A DNA stretch of 64,000 nucleotides from assembly GCF_048128805.1 (NCBI RefSeq), contig NC_136010.1, positions 16,190,480-16,254,479 of the forward strand. The letters run 5' to 3'. Made by a program: the position numbers and the translations under genes. This DNA is from Centroberyx gerrardi (lineage: Eukaryota > Chordata > Actinopteri > Beryciformes > Berycidae). How positions within the stretch are numbered: the first letter of the stretch is position 1; every line of letters begins with the position of its first letter. Shown in pieces: positions 45,195 through 57,774 of this stretch. Under the pieces are notes generated by a model. The model ran no database searches and had not been told where the DNA came from. It saw only the letters and a program-made list of their open reading frames with translations.

Positions 45195-48100
45195 CCTGTA
45201 TATTCTGGACCACACTCTTGAACTGCGAGGAGCGCTGTGTCCAGGTGTTCACCAAGTCCATGGCTCGGTCGAAGTTCTTCACATATTCTCCATACATCTT
45301 CATGAACGGAGCCAGTTTCTGGAGGATGTCTCCAATACGAGGGTTGGAGTTCCTACAGAAACACAACAGACAAATGGATAAGAATTTGGGGCCGGATTCA
45401 CAAGTCTGCTGGGGGAAAGAAATCTTTGCAAATGCTTTTTTCTGGGACTTTTGTTGATGAAAGTAGATATTCATCAAAATAGTTCTTAAGAATTTTCTCA
45501 ACTTTCTTCTTATTTTCCTTCCTAAGAAAAAACATAGGTATAAATGGGATTCTTGAAGGTGAAAAGTTAAGCCTCTGTATTCATTCGTTTAAATCACATA
45601 CATTTTAGACAAGTATTGATAGTTTTACTTACTGTATCTTCCATTTTAGGCTTAACATTGTATTGTTATGCTTAGCGTGTCACTATTTCCATTTGGTGTA
45701 TTTCTCATGTGTCATGAAAATAGCACATTAGACAGTTACACTTAACAGGCCTTTAGCCAAAAGGCAGTAACCAATGTCTGAGCCTTTTCCTATATTTAAT
45801 GTTACTTGTTTAAGTAAACCATAAATACAGCCACCCTAAATAATTGTTCCAAATTGTTTTCTAAATGGAAATACTATGGGTTGCAGCTAAGGAGGAAAAT
45901 CCCCCAAGAATGGCTCTCCTTACTCTTCAATCATTCAAACACCCAATCATATTTTACTCAGACAGGTTGGTTATTACAGGTTTGCACTAGCTGATACCAA
46001 TTATACCGTTAACATTCTTCTTAAAGGTCATGTGAGTGGATTTACATTTTCAAACCGACAAAGGTTATATTGCTATAGCTAGCAGACAGGGTGCATTAAT
46101 GTCGTCCTTTTATGTGTGTTTGCTTTGCGGTTGCTAGGTTGGTCCTATGAGACTAATCTTAAAAAAATATTGTGGGATTGCACTTCTTAACTCCCTTAAA
46201 TGTATTCGTAGGTAACGTCTATCTTAAGAGCACTTTTATGAATCTGGTCCCTGGAACATACCAGCATGCTTTTTAAGTGTGTCTGTGTGTGCATGTCTGT
46301 GTGCGTGTGGCGGTGTGCAACAGTTTTAATATGTGAACCAATAAATTTTAATGAATTCAAGAATGCGGTGCGAGGGCACCATTATGTGACAGGTGATTTC
46401 CCCCAACACAGCTCTCTAGAGGAGTCATTATCTGCCAAGGGTGGCTGACGTTGGCACAATAACACACACCGGTGGTAAATTTCCTGCTCACAGTGAAAAA
46501 AGACAGATAATGCCCCAATTCTGCAAGTCTGGCAGACACACACAGACACACACACACCCCAAACCTAGCCAGCCAACACAACACCACCAAAAGCCGGACA
46601 ATAATGCCCCCCACTGCCACCCAGCTGTCTGAGTTTTACAGCCAACACCAACGGACTAACTGACCACTACTGAGTCGGACCTCTTCTGCAACCACGTCAC
46701 TCTGGTGCTATTTGACCAACGGAAAGCCTTTGGTCCGACACAAAGGTCACTACAATAGAGGCTGTAAGTGGAAGTCGTCATTTGTGTCATCTTGTATGGC
46801 ATAGAAATAGCATGTCTACCATTTTGTGTGTAGTCCAAAATCCCTATGGAACATATGAACATATTTCAAAAAATGCCAAAAATAATGACTGTGTTGATCC
46901 CCATGAGTTATACTACATTTTGTTCCAGGGGTTAAAATACATCCAATAGCATCACCTTTGTGAGTTTTGCCTTTTAGTTACATTTAATATCGATTTATGC
47001 TAACGAAATGCTAATCATCGGGGAAAGCAGACTACAATAGCACAAAGGAATTCATGAATGACTTCTTTTACCTCTTATTTTGTCCTGACTGAGAAGATTT
47101 TCATAGTGTTGCATTGAATAGTTATTATAGTTATTGTTCATTTATAGTTATAGTTGCCTTGTTAGTCGTTCTGTTCCAACTGTTGTGTTTTCCAGTTGTT
47201 GCTAGCTACAGGCTAATAACTGCTGTAGTCCCCTTTCCCAAACAATTAGCATTTTTCTAGCAACAATCAGTATAAAAAGTTGCCTAATTGAATGATGAAA
47301 TTCACAAAGGAGATGTGAGTTAATGTATTTCATTTAATGGAACAAGACGTAGTATAGCTAGTAAGCCTCAGTGTAGCACAAACTATGGCAGAAATGCTAA
47401 CTTAACAGACTACAAAATGACGTCAGACTTTGCCTCTCTGTTGCAGAGTGTATTCCTCACCATTCTCCTGTGATGCGCGTCTTGAGCTCGGGGAGCAGGA
47501 ACTTGTCATGGAAGCAGTAGATGGAGGAGATGTTGGAGAAGATCCCTGTAATGACATCCTGAGGGATTCCAGCCTCTGTCAGCTTAGTGCAAAATACCTG
47601 CAGAGAGCACAGCAGGATCAGTACAGTAAGCACTGCAGAACTAATGCAACTGTTTCCAAAAACCCAAACTCTGGCTCCTATACAAAGGATATGCAGGTTT
47701 ACACAGAAAGTGAAAGTTTCATATTGTTATCTTTGTATCTCCACCTTTGTCTCTGAAAACATTTCATGACCCTGAGACCAAGGCAAACCACTGATAATAC
47801 ATCAGTGTTAATAGGAAAATCAAACCTTTTTTCAATTCCTAAAACTTTTTCCAGGACATGGTCTGATTCATAATTCTAATCATAATTTTCAGCTTTGTAA
47901 TCATTAATGTGTGTCGTAACTCCTGTGATACATTGCTCCATCATCTCCATAACCTTTCACCTCAACCTTTCAACAGACAAGCATGACTGTTTCTATGGAA
48001 ACCAGAGTCGTGTGAGGGCGGTGTGACAAAAACAGGAAGTAGCTGTGAGGTTTTTGTGCCCTCAATAGCGACTAAAACCATAGCTACTCTGTGATAGGGC

Positions 48101-51100
48101 AGTTGTACATATACTCTACCACATGAACAGAATAAAGAGGAATATGATTCAACCACAGGTAGTTCTCATTACAAAGTTTAGTGAACAGAAATACATAATA
48201 GGTTAATCTGTTGGAAACACTATAGCCTGAGGACAAAAAAGAGAAAAGAACAAATGGAAATGCAGAAAAAGTAGAGACACTTGGAAGAGCAACGGAGCAG
48301 AGTGTGTAGTTAACAGAGCAGAGTACAAGATAAGGTCATGGCTTGTAAACGAGAGTGGGATAGTAGAGGAGGAGCTCAGGGTCTGGAGCATGACCAAGGG
48401 GGTATTGCAGGAAGTGGGATTTAGGAGATAAGAAACTGAGCCAGCATGGAAGTGAAGTCTGAATTTCTCTTTCCCAATTCCCGCTCAAGGCTGAGCAGGC
48501 TTAGCAGCTCTTGCAGAATATCCACCATGGCTTACCTGCTCCAGCCACCTTTAGTCTGAATTAATTGGAGGCTATACCAACCAATTAAACTGGCTTGAAT
48601 GGCTCTCACTAAAATTTGATCACATCCTTGTGGCAATATGGATTATATAAAAAAGTAATTTGAAATAAAGTATATAAATGAACAAATACCAATGAATCCT
48701 TTCTCATTTTCTTTACTATATATATTAATAAATTCACTGCATATCTAATGTTCAAGCGTTGCTAATAAAGCATCAATAACCTATGGTGCCAAATAAGAGT
48801 TTAACATCAAAATAAAGCTTTATTTTTTTTTATTAATATAATGTGGTGACAAAGCTGTATATATATATTGCATATGTATATAAACACACACACACACACA
48901 CACACAGACACAGACATACTCCCAATTCCTCACATGATCATGCTTACACTACACTGAGTAATCCAGTCAACAGAGGAAGGGTTGTTGTCCAGTGGATCAC
49001 AGTGCCAGTATTAATCCAGCTCAGCCCAGATCACAATCATTAAGACCACTGGCACATTTAGGAGGTGGAGATTTGGACCAGAGGCACCCAGACACACTGT
49101 CACACACTTACACCCAATAAGGGAGAGAGCGGGGGCCTATGCTCACACGGTGGGACAAAGTTACCTGGTCGAGGAGGTTGAGTCTCTTGACGTAGGCCTC
49201 TTCAGTGTGGAGAAGCTCTCTGGCGATGTTCAGCAGCTTCTGAGCCTCTGAGCACTGAGGGAAACAAACAACAAAGATTATGTAGAGACTGAGGCATGAA
49301 AACAATAACAATAAACATGGGAAAGAGAAAACTAAGGAAAGCGTGCATTGCCAGTGAGCTGACTTTTCAGGATTTGAGACAAGGTGGTAGATTTTGCCTT
49401 TGTTTCCCAGGGTCTTTTGACATTTTACATATAGTATTAATATTGTCAGCTTGGCCCAAACTCATGAAACATGGGCTACATGTCTATACATACAACACCA
49501 GGTATTGATTATGTTAAATGTTGTGGAAAACAACAAAGGGCGCCCAAATTGGGCAAAATACTAAGCAAAATAAGGAGGAGGTGGGCAACCATTTGTAATG
49601 CAGAAAGAAAGAAGATTTCTTTCATCACAAAAAAGACAAATTTGTTGCCTGAGGAAGAGTACCGACTCGAAAAGTGTTGCCAAGTGAGCTTTTGCGATGT
49701 TAAGCTTGAATAAATTTCAGTACTTTCTGCGTTGCAAGTGGCTTCCCTCCTCCCATTATACTGATTATGTTAAAAAACATAAAAGTAGAGATGCAAGGTT
49801 TTGTGAATGTCAATCAAAACAAGCGCTACACCAAAGACAGGAGCAACTGTTGATTCAATATAATCAAGCAAAACATACAGTAACATTAGGTGAACTAAAC
49901 AGTCTTTCACGTGGATGCCCATTATTTACAGATCAAACTAGGCCAAACCTATATAATGTTAATGCAATGCATGTGGCAAAAACAATAACCGGCAGCCACA
50001 GCAGCAGACTAAACTGACATTTGCAGCGTTCTATATCGGTCACTGGCTGAGTATGAAACTGAGGTGAGGGGTTGCAAACTGATGTAGTGAAACTGAAGAT
50101 GTGCTAGTTGTATCTTCATGACAGGTTGAAGTTGAGTCGTCTTTCTTCCAGAACTACAGTAGGATTAACATTAGGGATGCTGTTACTGCAAAGTGCATTC
50201 CTTATCTGACAGTGACACTAAACAGACGTCAGGGACAGAGGATATTTGGCCTATTGCGACAGCGTGGGTTTCACAACAGCTGTCTGGTTCATGCACATAC
50301 ACACACACACACACACACACACGCTTGCACATACACATATGCATACATACTTACACAGAGAGGAGATGGGAAGGTGAAACTTACTCTATAAAATATGTCT
50401 GAATCTAGCAAAAACAACCACGACTATGCTAATAAATGTGGGAAAATGGCACTGAGGTCCATATTTTCAACTATCTGTGAAGATGCTACACAAAGTCAGC
50501 AAAACTTTTTCAGTCTTATCGTCTTGCAATGTGCGTCGCCAAAAAAACCCACATCCTCTGTAACAACAACGCTGTCATTATACAGCTATCAACATGTCAG
50601 CTGGAGTGTCATGCCTCACACCACACACACAGACATATGGACAGACACATACCCCAAAAACAGACACAGACACACACACACCCCCGCACACACAAAACAA
50701 CACACCCTTCCTCTGGGCAGCAGTGTTGGGATCAGGAAACATTGGGAAGCGGAGATACCTTTCCCAAAAGACTATGGGTGTGGGGAGTCAGCAGAGGGTG
50801 TGCATTTGTGTATTTGTGTGGGTTTTGGCACAGGGTGTGTTTTACCTCATTATAACAATGCTGAGGGGAAGAAAACGTCTGCTGACAATCATGATGACTA
50901 CTCTATGCAAATCCACGTGACTGCTGGATAACCAAAACTCTGCCCGGAGTTTCAGTTGTCTCACACAGTCTCTGTCTGTGTTTGTCTCGTTTATCTCCAC
51001 CTTTAAAATCCTCACTCTCTTCTCATTCGGCATTGTTTTGTCTTTCTCTCTCTCATCACTTACAGAATCTTTCTTTCTAGTATATTTTTAGACTTTACCC

Positions 51101-54100
51101 TGACGCTTTTACATCACTAACTGCGGGTCTCTAATAAAAGAAAGGGTGACAGCTCATGTAGGCCAGGAGGAACAGTATGCTCACTGTTTGAGGTAGAAGT
51201 GTTGTTTACAATCGATGGTCAAACTCAAGGACAAGAGAAAGCTGAAACTTTAGCTTAGCTGTGGGAAGATTTCTGTCTCTGGGCCCTTTCATCTAGCAGC
51301 CATCACAAGCTCTTGTTACAGCTCTGGGCAGGTATTCATCCTTTTATATAACGGCGTAGCTGCTTTTAGACACAAGTCAGTCACTTGTGACCACCAAACT
51401 GAGGCTGTAACAGTGTCTGACACTTCATGCTGAAGTATTCTTTGAAAATGTTCACCCAGACTGCGATAATAATAGACCCAAGCTACTTTTTCCACTACAT
51501 GAAAGGCAGTCTGACTGTCTGAGATGAATCTTTTGAAAGTTCCAGCCTGTGCTCACTTTACACAGACTTGCACATTTCTGAAAATTACAACTGAACATGA
51601 AAAATTAAAAATTAAAAAGTGAAGGCTGTGGCAAAGGGGGAAGTGGGAGGTGTGTAGAGACCTGAGAGACACTAATGACCACCCCAGAGGTGCGGGGGTT
51701 TCATACAGCAGTGTTATGAGAGAATAAAAAACAAGGAAACATCCACAAACTTGAAATTATGGTCATTATGGTTTATGGTTATGACTTGACGAGGCAGTAG
51801 CGTGCGAGGTACTCACTCTGTGCGCCTCTGAGTTCGTGTCTGTCTTGTCTGCTCCCTCGATCTCTCCACTGCTCCCCTCATCTAAGTCACTGTCCTCGTC
51901 CTGCGTTGAGTCTCGCTTGTTGCCCAGGGTAACGCAGCAGGACACGCTCTCCGTTTCAGTGATGCTGTCATAACGATCCTCCTCGTCGATGGCGTCCTCA
52001 TTCGGGAACACCTCTCCTTCCACGGTGCACGACGGACTGTCGATGCCACTGTCCCGGTTAGGAATCTTCCCGTTCCCGTTCTGCTCCGAGGTGTCCGGAT
52101 TGTCCTGGAGCTCATGGGAGGAGCCCTCCTCCCGCTCCACGTCGTCAAGGCAACCGACGCCGTGCGTGATATCGTCCTCCGGACAGTCGTCCAACGGAGT
52201 GTCATCCGAGCCGTCGATGTGCACCGAGTCCAGACGGGACAGTTCCATCACCTCATCAGTCCGCTCAGAGGTGCCGAGTGCAAGTTTGTCCACAGGGGAA
52301 GATTCTCCGGCGACCTTTGCTGTGGGGTCCTGGCCGCAGGAGGGAGTGGTGTCAGACGTGGAGTCCATTCTCAGACACAGGTGCAGCTGCGACCTCGGGA
52401 CCACCCCCAGGATAGGAACCCTGGGAACAACATAAACACAGTCACACCTACTGCAATGCAAGACAGAGAACTGCATGATAGGCTACTGATTGCTGATGAA
52501 ATGTGTATTATCAGTCACATCCAAATAAAGAATCAACACATATACTGCACATTGGAAAAAACAATATGCAGAAATGTGATATGAGAAAAAACGAAATTAG
52601 GTTTTCGGGTTTTTTTTAGGTTGCATCCTTAAACCACAAAACACAACCAGACCCCCACACTCCCACAATTAAGGGGAAGTGTGAAATACAACAAACACAA
52701 CCAGCAAGTTCTCAGTGCAACACAAGCTTGTAAACTGATTAACGTTGTGAATATTCACTCCAAGTAATGAGTAAATGAAGCATGTGCACCTATCATACCT
52801 ACACTTATCAAACATTTACACACACACGCACACACACACACCTACACACACACACACCTACACACACAAAAGAGCAAGATGTTTGGTGAAATTTCGTCCT
52901 GATGCCTTACCTTGAGTTCTCAAACCTCTCGATGAGCAGCCCCACCTTCTGGGCCTCTCTCTGAGGCTGCGTGCCCAGGCCAGGAGGGGTTTGACTGGGC
53001 TTTGGTTTAGGCGGAGGAGGGGGCGCTGGCAGTGGCCTGGAGGGTGCCGGGGGGATCCTCTTAGGTTTCTTGTCTTGTCCAAGGGCCAGCAGATGCTGAG
53101 GTTTAGGGGGCACTGGAGATGCAGGAGCCCAGATGAAGCAAGAGAAAGAGGGCAAGAGGGAGAGATGAGGCCGAAGACATAACAACAGCAACAGTCAAGT
53201 AACAGGTATTAGTCCGAGTGAGAAAGCCTCCATTTCTGTGTCCGAGTGTGACGCCTGCCTATATCCTCAAAAAACCACAAGAAAATCTCCAAAGGTAAAA
53301 CGATTCAGTCCAGGATTGAAACATATAGTAAAGCGGTGCAGAGCAGAACTAATTCTGAGCTTCAGTTGCTTGCCAACTTCCTTGTTTCAGAACAGGATGC
53401 TAAGATGAGTGTGTGCGTAAGCCATTGTGGTTACAAAGTTAGATGAAAAAGAAAAAAAATCACCCAGACACAGAAATGACAGAGCTTTCTAAAAACACAC
53501 TCTGCACTCATGCATGCCCGCACACTAAGAGGTAAGATTTCCCCCAATTCTGTATGATGTTTCTTTAACATAGAAGTCTGAAATCAGGAAGGAGGTATAT
53601 GTTACAGTTGTTAAGATGAGCACTTCCTCTGCGTTTGTGTTTGTGTGTGTGTGTGTGTGTGTGCGTGTGTGGCATCAGCCCACTGATGGTTTAAAAAGTA
53701 GTTTAGTAGTAGAATAGTTTTCCGTATCAGGTCCCCTCTGAAGTCCTAAGGCTTCAGCCTCCAGGGCCAGATAGGGAAAGAAAAAATTGTGTGTGTGTGT
53801 GTGTGTCTGTATATTTGCATTTGAGATGAATCATAAGATTTATACAGTGTAATTCATAATCATCATAAGCTTTATGATCTTCCTGAAACCTGCTGGAAAC
53901 CTGATGCCAGTATCACTACCAGGTAGAGCTGCATGGTTAATTGTAGATATCGTACATGTTACCATGATTAATAATTGTGTAATTCAGCAATATTTAAGTG
54001 TTTGTTATATTTTCAATTCCTCTGAAAGTCCCCGTGTGGTATATCAAGCGCTTCCACTATGCATGACCACTCATGACCTTCTGAATAGCAATGTGCAAAC

Positions 54101-55313
54101 ATGTGACCAAAACGAAAGTGAAGATGGAGAAGCAGGCAGCTCAGGTGGGAAAGAGAGAGAAACCTTAGATTAACTGTGGAAAAACGTAGTCATGAGCAAA
54201 GTGGAAGAGAATGGATTGGCCCATGTTAGATAGGAAAATCCTGAACATGAAAATGTTGTTTTAGTTCCTTAAAGTGGGTCATCGGTCTGTCATTTGCAGA
54301 TATTTTGGTTTTAAACCAGATGACGACAAACAAGTACAGATTCTGTGCAAGTTTGCCTGAGGGTTGTAGCTGCGCCTTTTAATTAAATTTTATTATTATT
54401 TTTTCTATTTTACGCATTTGTTCAATGTTTTATTGTTTTATTTATTAAGTAAAATACAGTGGCACAGTACATGCTATGTATGTCTATATTTATTTATCAT
54501 TTAAATTTTGTAAATAAGGACCAAGACAGTAAGAGTGAAAACAAGATTTTCTATTTGCTGCTACTTTGAGAAATACTGCACTGAAAAAAGTGAATAAGTG
54601 AAAATATATGTTAAGATGTAAAGGTGCAATAAAATAATTTTGTTTCCTTAAACTAACACAAATAGTCGTGATTAATAATTGTGATCACAATGTATAGCAA
54701 AATAGTCAGGATTATAATTTTTGCCATAATCGCGCAGCCACACTACCAGGTGGTCCAACCCATCACCAACCTCGGCTAGTTATGGGCCACTGAAGTATCA
54801 GGGCCAGGTCTGTGGTGTAATGCTCGAATGCTCGTTTCTTAGAAAGTCCCTAAATATAACACATGTTGGTCATATCCAGGGTCCCTGAAACGATGCCCAA
54901 ACATCAGCACTTGGGAGCCACTGGCCTGCTTCACAGCATCAGTCCTTGCTGAGGTGACCTACTGAGCTGGGTGAGTGACAGAGTGAGGCCAGCGAACTGA
55001 CACTTGCCATGTAATAAGAGAGTGCTTGTCAGAGCAGAATAAATGACAGCCTGACAGCGGGGGTTTGATCTTGCTGCACCTTGCAATTATAATCATAGCG
55101 CCAATGTCAGCACCGGCGATATCACCGGCGAAGGGGCCAGATCGCATCATGCCATGGTATTTTACCTTGAGGTTTCTGTGCAGTCGTCAGTCTGGGTGAG
55201 GTGGAGGGCTGGGGCCGGGGTTTGATGGCGGGCCTGTCGTGACATGGTCTGGGGGTCGGACCTTTCTTCACCAGCCGCGGGGAACACAGGTAGTCCACTG
55301 ATCCACACTGGTA
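35661..55313 (-). CDS. fgd3: FGD3, FYVE, RhoGEF and PH domain protein (18 exons, start not found)
   Basis: Eighteen exons join in frame (minus strand, 5' to 3'): 55166-55313, 52911-53112, 51817-52420, 49165-49254, 47461-47597, 45196-45352, 44929-45067, 43083-43141, 42346-42492, 42117-42209, 41927-42006, 41656-41686, 40526-40630, 39992-40045, 39146-39247, 38839-38970, 37499-37639 and 35661-35909. They encode 889 residues. Domain order is proline-rich region, acidic region, DH (about 319-512), PH1 (about 513-650), FYVE (about 690-740), PH2 (about 765-880). The family activates Cdc42 by GDP/GTP exchange at actin-rich membranes. Motifs such as [32 protein letters not shown] and [20 protein letters not shown] match FGD3 closely. 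FGD1 is the alternative because of the N-terminus, but the core and the susd3/card19/ninj1 neighbours fix it as fgd3. One or more exons carrying the start codon lie upstream and were not identified. All introns are GT-AG except one GC-AG. Confidence 0.93.
36952..37304. mobile_element. Tc1-like MITE in the last fgd3 intron
   Basis: The left end reads TA|CACTACCAGTCAAAAGTTTG and continues GACACACC. The right end, reverse-complemented, reads CACCTACAGAACAAAAGTTT and continues GGCCACACC. These are imperfect inverted termini of a common teleost Tc1-like family. About 353 bp with no transposase frame. A TA is present on the left, but the right-hand TA has decayed. Confidence 0.72.
38839..39247 (-). 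other. fgd3: fgd3 FYVE zinc-finger exons
   Basis: Exon 39146-39247 carries CKGC and the [11 protein letters not shown] motif. Exon 38839-38970 completes it with ICAKC and VCPEC. All eight zinc ligands are present in four CxxC-type pairs, with the basic (R/K)HHC patch that contacts PtdIns3P. The loop [10 protein letters not shown] is one residue shorter than FNSITKRRHHC of mammalian FGD1 and FGD3. Confidence 0.92.
40526..42492 (-). other. fgd3: fgd3 PH1 domain exons
   Basis: Exons 42346-42492, 42117-42209, 41927-42006, 41656-41686 and 40526-40630 encode the first PH domain. It runs from the [20 protein letters not shown] strand through [18 protein letters not shown] to the C-terminal helix [20 protein letters not shown] with its invariant Trp. 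The intron after WIQ begins with GC rather than GT. Confidence 0.9.
41504..41594. repeat. (GA)n microsatellite in fgd3 intron
   Basis: About 90 bp of GA repeat with three GAGC interruptions at the left. It starts about 60 bp inside the intron that has the GC donor (41655-41654, minus strand). Confidence 0.95.
44085..44415. mobile_element. hAT MITE in fgd3 intron
   Basis: The 331-bp element is flanked by a perfect 8-bp duplication, TCTTAAAG (44077-44084 and 44416-44423). Its termini are a perfect 14-bp inverted repeat: CAGTGGTTCTCAAC at the left, GTTGAGAACCACTG at the right. Subterminal GGGGTCCG motifs recur at both ends. There is no coding capacity. Confidence 0.95.
45164..45192. repeat. (CA)n tract abutting an fgd3 splice donor
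   Basis: On the coding strand the intron begins gtaggtgtgtgtg, so the TG repeat starts about five bases into the intron after the 45196-45352 exon. Confidence 0.95.
45388..46251. mobile_element. Probable non-autonomous DNA transposon in fgd3 intron
   Basis: The left end reads GGGGCCGGATTCACAA and the right end, reverse-complemented, AGGGACCAGATTCATAA, an imperfect inverted repeat of about 16 bp. The enclosed 860 bp are AT-rich and non-coding, with TCTTAAGA-type motifs near both ends. No clear target-site duplication was found, so the superfamily is not assigned. The left end lies 36 bp from the 45196-45352 exon. Confidence 0.5.
51817..52420 (-). other. fgd3: fgd3 large acidic exon with FGD signature motif
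   Basis: This single 604-nt exon encodes about 201 residues rich in Asp, Glu and Ser. It includes [14 protein letters not shown], a motif shared by FGD1 and FGD3 (DSGxxS resembles a phosphodegron), and an acidic block [15 protein letters not shown] just before the DH domain. It is intrinsically disordered by composition. Confidence 0.9.
52911..55313 (-). other. fgd3: fgd3 proline-rich N-terminal exons (FGD1-like)
   Basis: Exon 55166-55313 starts [20 protein letters not shown] and continues into [12 protein letters not shown]. Exon 52911-53112 contains [20 protein letters not shown] and LIERFENSR. The pieces split in phase 1 (G|TG = Val). The proline motifs are candidate SH3 ligands. They parallel VPPKP, PPPPSRPLP and LIEKFE in human FGD1, a region that human FGD3 lacks in the form I know. 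Confidence 0.82.
53924..54742. mobile_element. Non-autonomous hAT element in fgd3 intron
   Basis: The 819-bp element is flanked by an 8-bp duplication, CTACCAGG (53916-53923 and 54743-54750). Ends are TAGAGCTGCATGGTTAAT at the left and TGTGGCTGCGCGATTAT when the right end is reverse-complemented. ATTAATAATTGTG repeats occur subterminally at both ends. The interior is AT-rich and has no transposase. Confidence 0.85.
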
Positions 55314-57743
55314 CTGCAGAGAGGAGGGAGGGAGGTCTGGAGAGAGGAGAAATAAAGAAAGACAATATCAGGCATTGATCGAGATACAGAGCTAGTTTGC
55401 ACAATCGGAAACATTTCTCAAGTTTTGATGAGCCGGAACGAGTCAAAGAATCATCTTAACATCACAAGCACCGCCCAACCTGATCCCACCTGAGTGGTGC
55501 GGTTGGTGAATGACCTTGGCCTCAGTGTGTGTTTCAGGATGCTGCCCTCAGAGAGAGAGCAGAGGAACCAGAGAGGAGAACAGAGGCACAGTAGCATCGA
55601 TCCTGACACCAGGCCAACATGGCCTCAGGCAGCAGAGAGAGAGGCTTCTGCTGCAGAGAGCGCATATTGGTTTGTGTCATACTCTCGCTTTCTGATAGGC
55701 CTGGCTGTATCTGATACATCTAATCATCTTTGGACACTGTCTGTTGATGATAAGGTGTGTGTGTGTGTGTGTGTGTGTGCGTGTGTGTATGAGAAAATGT
55801 GTTTCTGGCTTAATAAGGTGGGAGTTTTGTCGATTTGGCTTCGTTGGTCTGGCCTTCAGTGTCTATGGAAAGTATTGGACTGTATTTAGTCTGAGGTCTA
55901 TACACACAGCAGCACTGCAGCCCACTTGACAGAACTCCAGACAGATAAAATTGACTGGACCGACTGTTACATTATGAATGTGTCAGTGGCTTTACAGTCA
56001 GCTGTGGATAAAAGATACTTGAAATCCAGTCAAGGGAAAAGAAATCCAGTGTTTGCAACAATAACAATGCTGTGTGTATGTGTATGTGTGTGTGTGTGTG
56101 TGTGTGTCTGTCTGTTTCTGTGTATTCCTGAGTGTTTTATATGTGCATGAGAACCGCTACGTTTCCGTCCAGGCTGCCCTGGCGGCCCGTGTTTAGCACT
56201 GCTGTTATCTGATGTGCTTGTCCATTAGAGCGGAGTGATAGTCCTCAGTAGATTATGATAATAGCTGTGTAAACTCCAGCCACACAGCTCTGTTCCTGCC
56301 GGCTCACGGACTGGATCTATTCACCCCAACCTTATCTCAACTGGATTACAGCCCAAAATTGCACGGAGCCCCCACAGGAGCCCTAGCACATCTAATTTGG
56401 TGTTTTTCAGCTGTGCTCCAGGCAGTGGAAGGAGAGAATTCTGTCAGTAATGAGTCCTGTTACGCTGTCTGCCCCATGTGGCACCACCGCAGGCTTTCCC
56501 ACCATCTCTCCACCACAGAGGGATGAGAGCAGGGAAAAGGAAAAGGATGAGACTTGCTAACAATAAACTTTAAAATACTGAGATGAAAAAAACTGTGAAA
56601 TAGTTTGGGTTTTTTTCCACAGTGGTTCGCAAATCCTCCAATTCATAAAGGCATTAGAGTTTATGTCATTTTGTGTTCATTTAGACTATTCCTGCATTCG
56701 GTCCCCAGCAACAGACATACTGTGCTGCATAACCTTCTCCTCCTGTGGTTTCTACTAATACCATCTGTAAATCAGAGATGACTACAGAGTTGAGTCACAG
56801 GAAAAGCTTAGCCTATGAAGAAGTGAAGTGGCACGTCCTCCAGCCAAACGACCGTCTAGCGAAGAACTATCTGACCCAAGACTGGGGTCACTCTTGGGAA
56901 AAACAAACAAAAGTCTGTACCAGTGGTGGAAGACAGAGGCATAGGGGCCCGGTACCTATGGAAACTCGGCGTAGCCATGGTTACCCGAGAGCAAAACCTG
57001 GCCCACAGATCAAACAGCCTGGCAGTAAACAGGAACTTGACGACACAGCAGAGAGAGAGAGAGAGAGGAGCGGCACTCGCTCTTTCCCTCTATTAAAATC
57101 GCACAATCTGATGACTTATGGTTAAACTGGCTACACATAATGCTTCACCACTCCCAGAGCAATACACAGTAAGACACAAACAATACATCTATAAAAAGAA
57201 GCTCTTATTCATTATTCGTATCACAGCGTTCTCTGAAAATTTCGTCAGAGTCCGTGGGTACAAAGGTTATTCTTAGGCTTGTTTTCGCCAAAATGTTCAG
57301 AATAGACAAAGGAATAAATAGCATACCACTATGCTTTACATTTAGCTAGATGTATAGATATAATAGATTGAGAAAGAGTTGGTTAAGCAACATTACCTTC
57401 TCACCGGCTGTTCCGTGTTTCACATATCCAAAGTCCAGGGAACGAATGAATGGAAAAATCCAACACAACACAGTCAATATCAAAACAAATCCTACCCTCC
57501 CAGTTTGCCAATGTGTGCGTGTGCATGTGAGACTGGTCATTGCACCAGATCCCTACACACACACACATACACACACACACACACACCCTGAAAAGTTCTT
57601 TAAAGCTCAGTCCTGCATAATACCCATATGCACACTCACCTATCTTTCACCAGGTGTGCTCGAGGAACTGCCCCTGTCTGTGCACCTGCCAAACCTGATC
57701 CACGTTCCTGCCCCCAGGGCCAAGGTGACGTGCGCGTGAGCCT

Positions 57744-57774
<31 letters not shown>

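Larger units (their letters stand above)
43083..49254 (-). other. fgd3: fgd3 DH (RhoGEF) domain exons
   Basis: Exons 49165-49254, 47461-47597, 45196-45352, 44929-45067 and 43083-43141 encode the Dbl-homology domain. CR1 is in [22 protein letters not shown]2 around [20 protein letters not shown], and CR3 in [20 protein letters not shown]. These residues contact the Rho GTPase, and all look intact, so exchange activity is expected. Confidence 0.93.

Noticed and set aside
50395-50931. 178-codon plus-strand open frame
   Set aside because: It lies in an fgd3 intron, is antisense to the gene, reads through CA tracts and shows no domain, splice support or codon pattern of a protein.
53643-53664. 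Regularly spaced TG/CA tracts as a possible CRISPR-like array
   Set aside because: They are ordinary dinucleotide microsatellites without repeat-spacer structure, in a eukaryotic genome.
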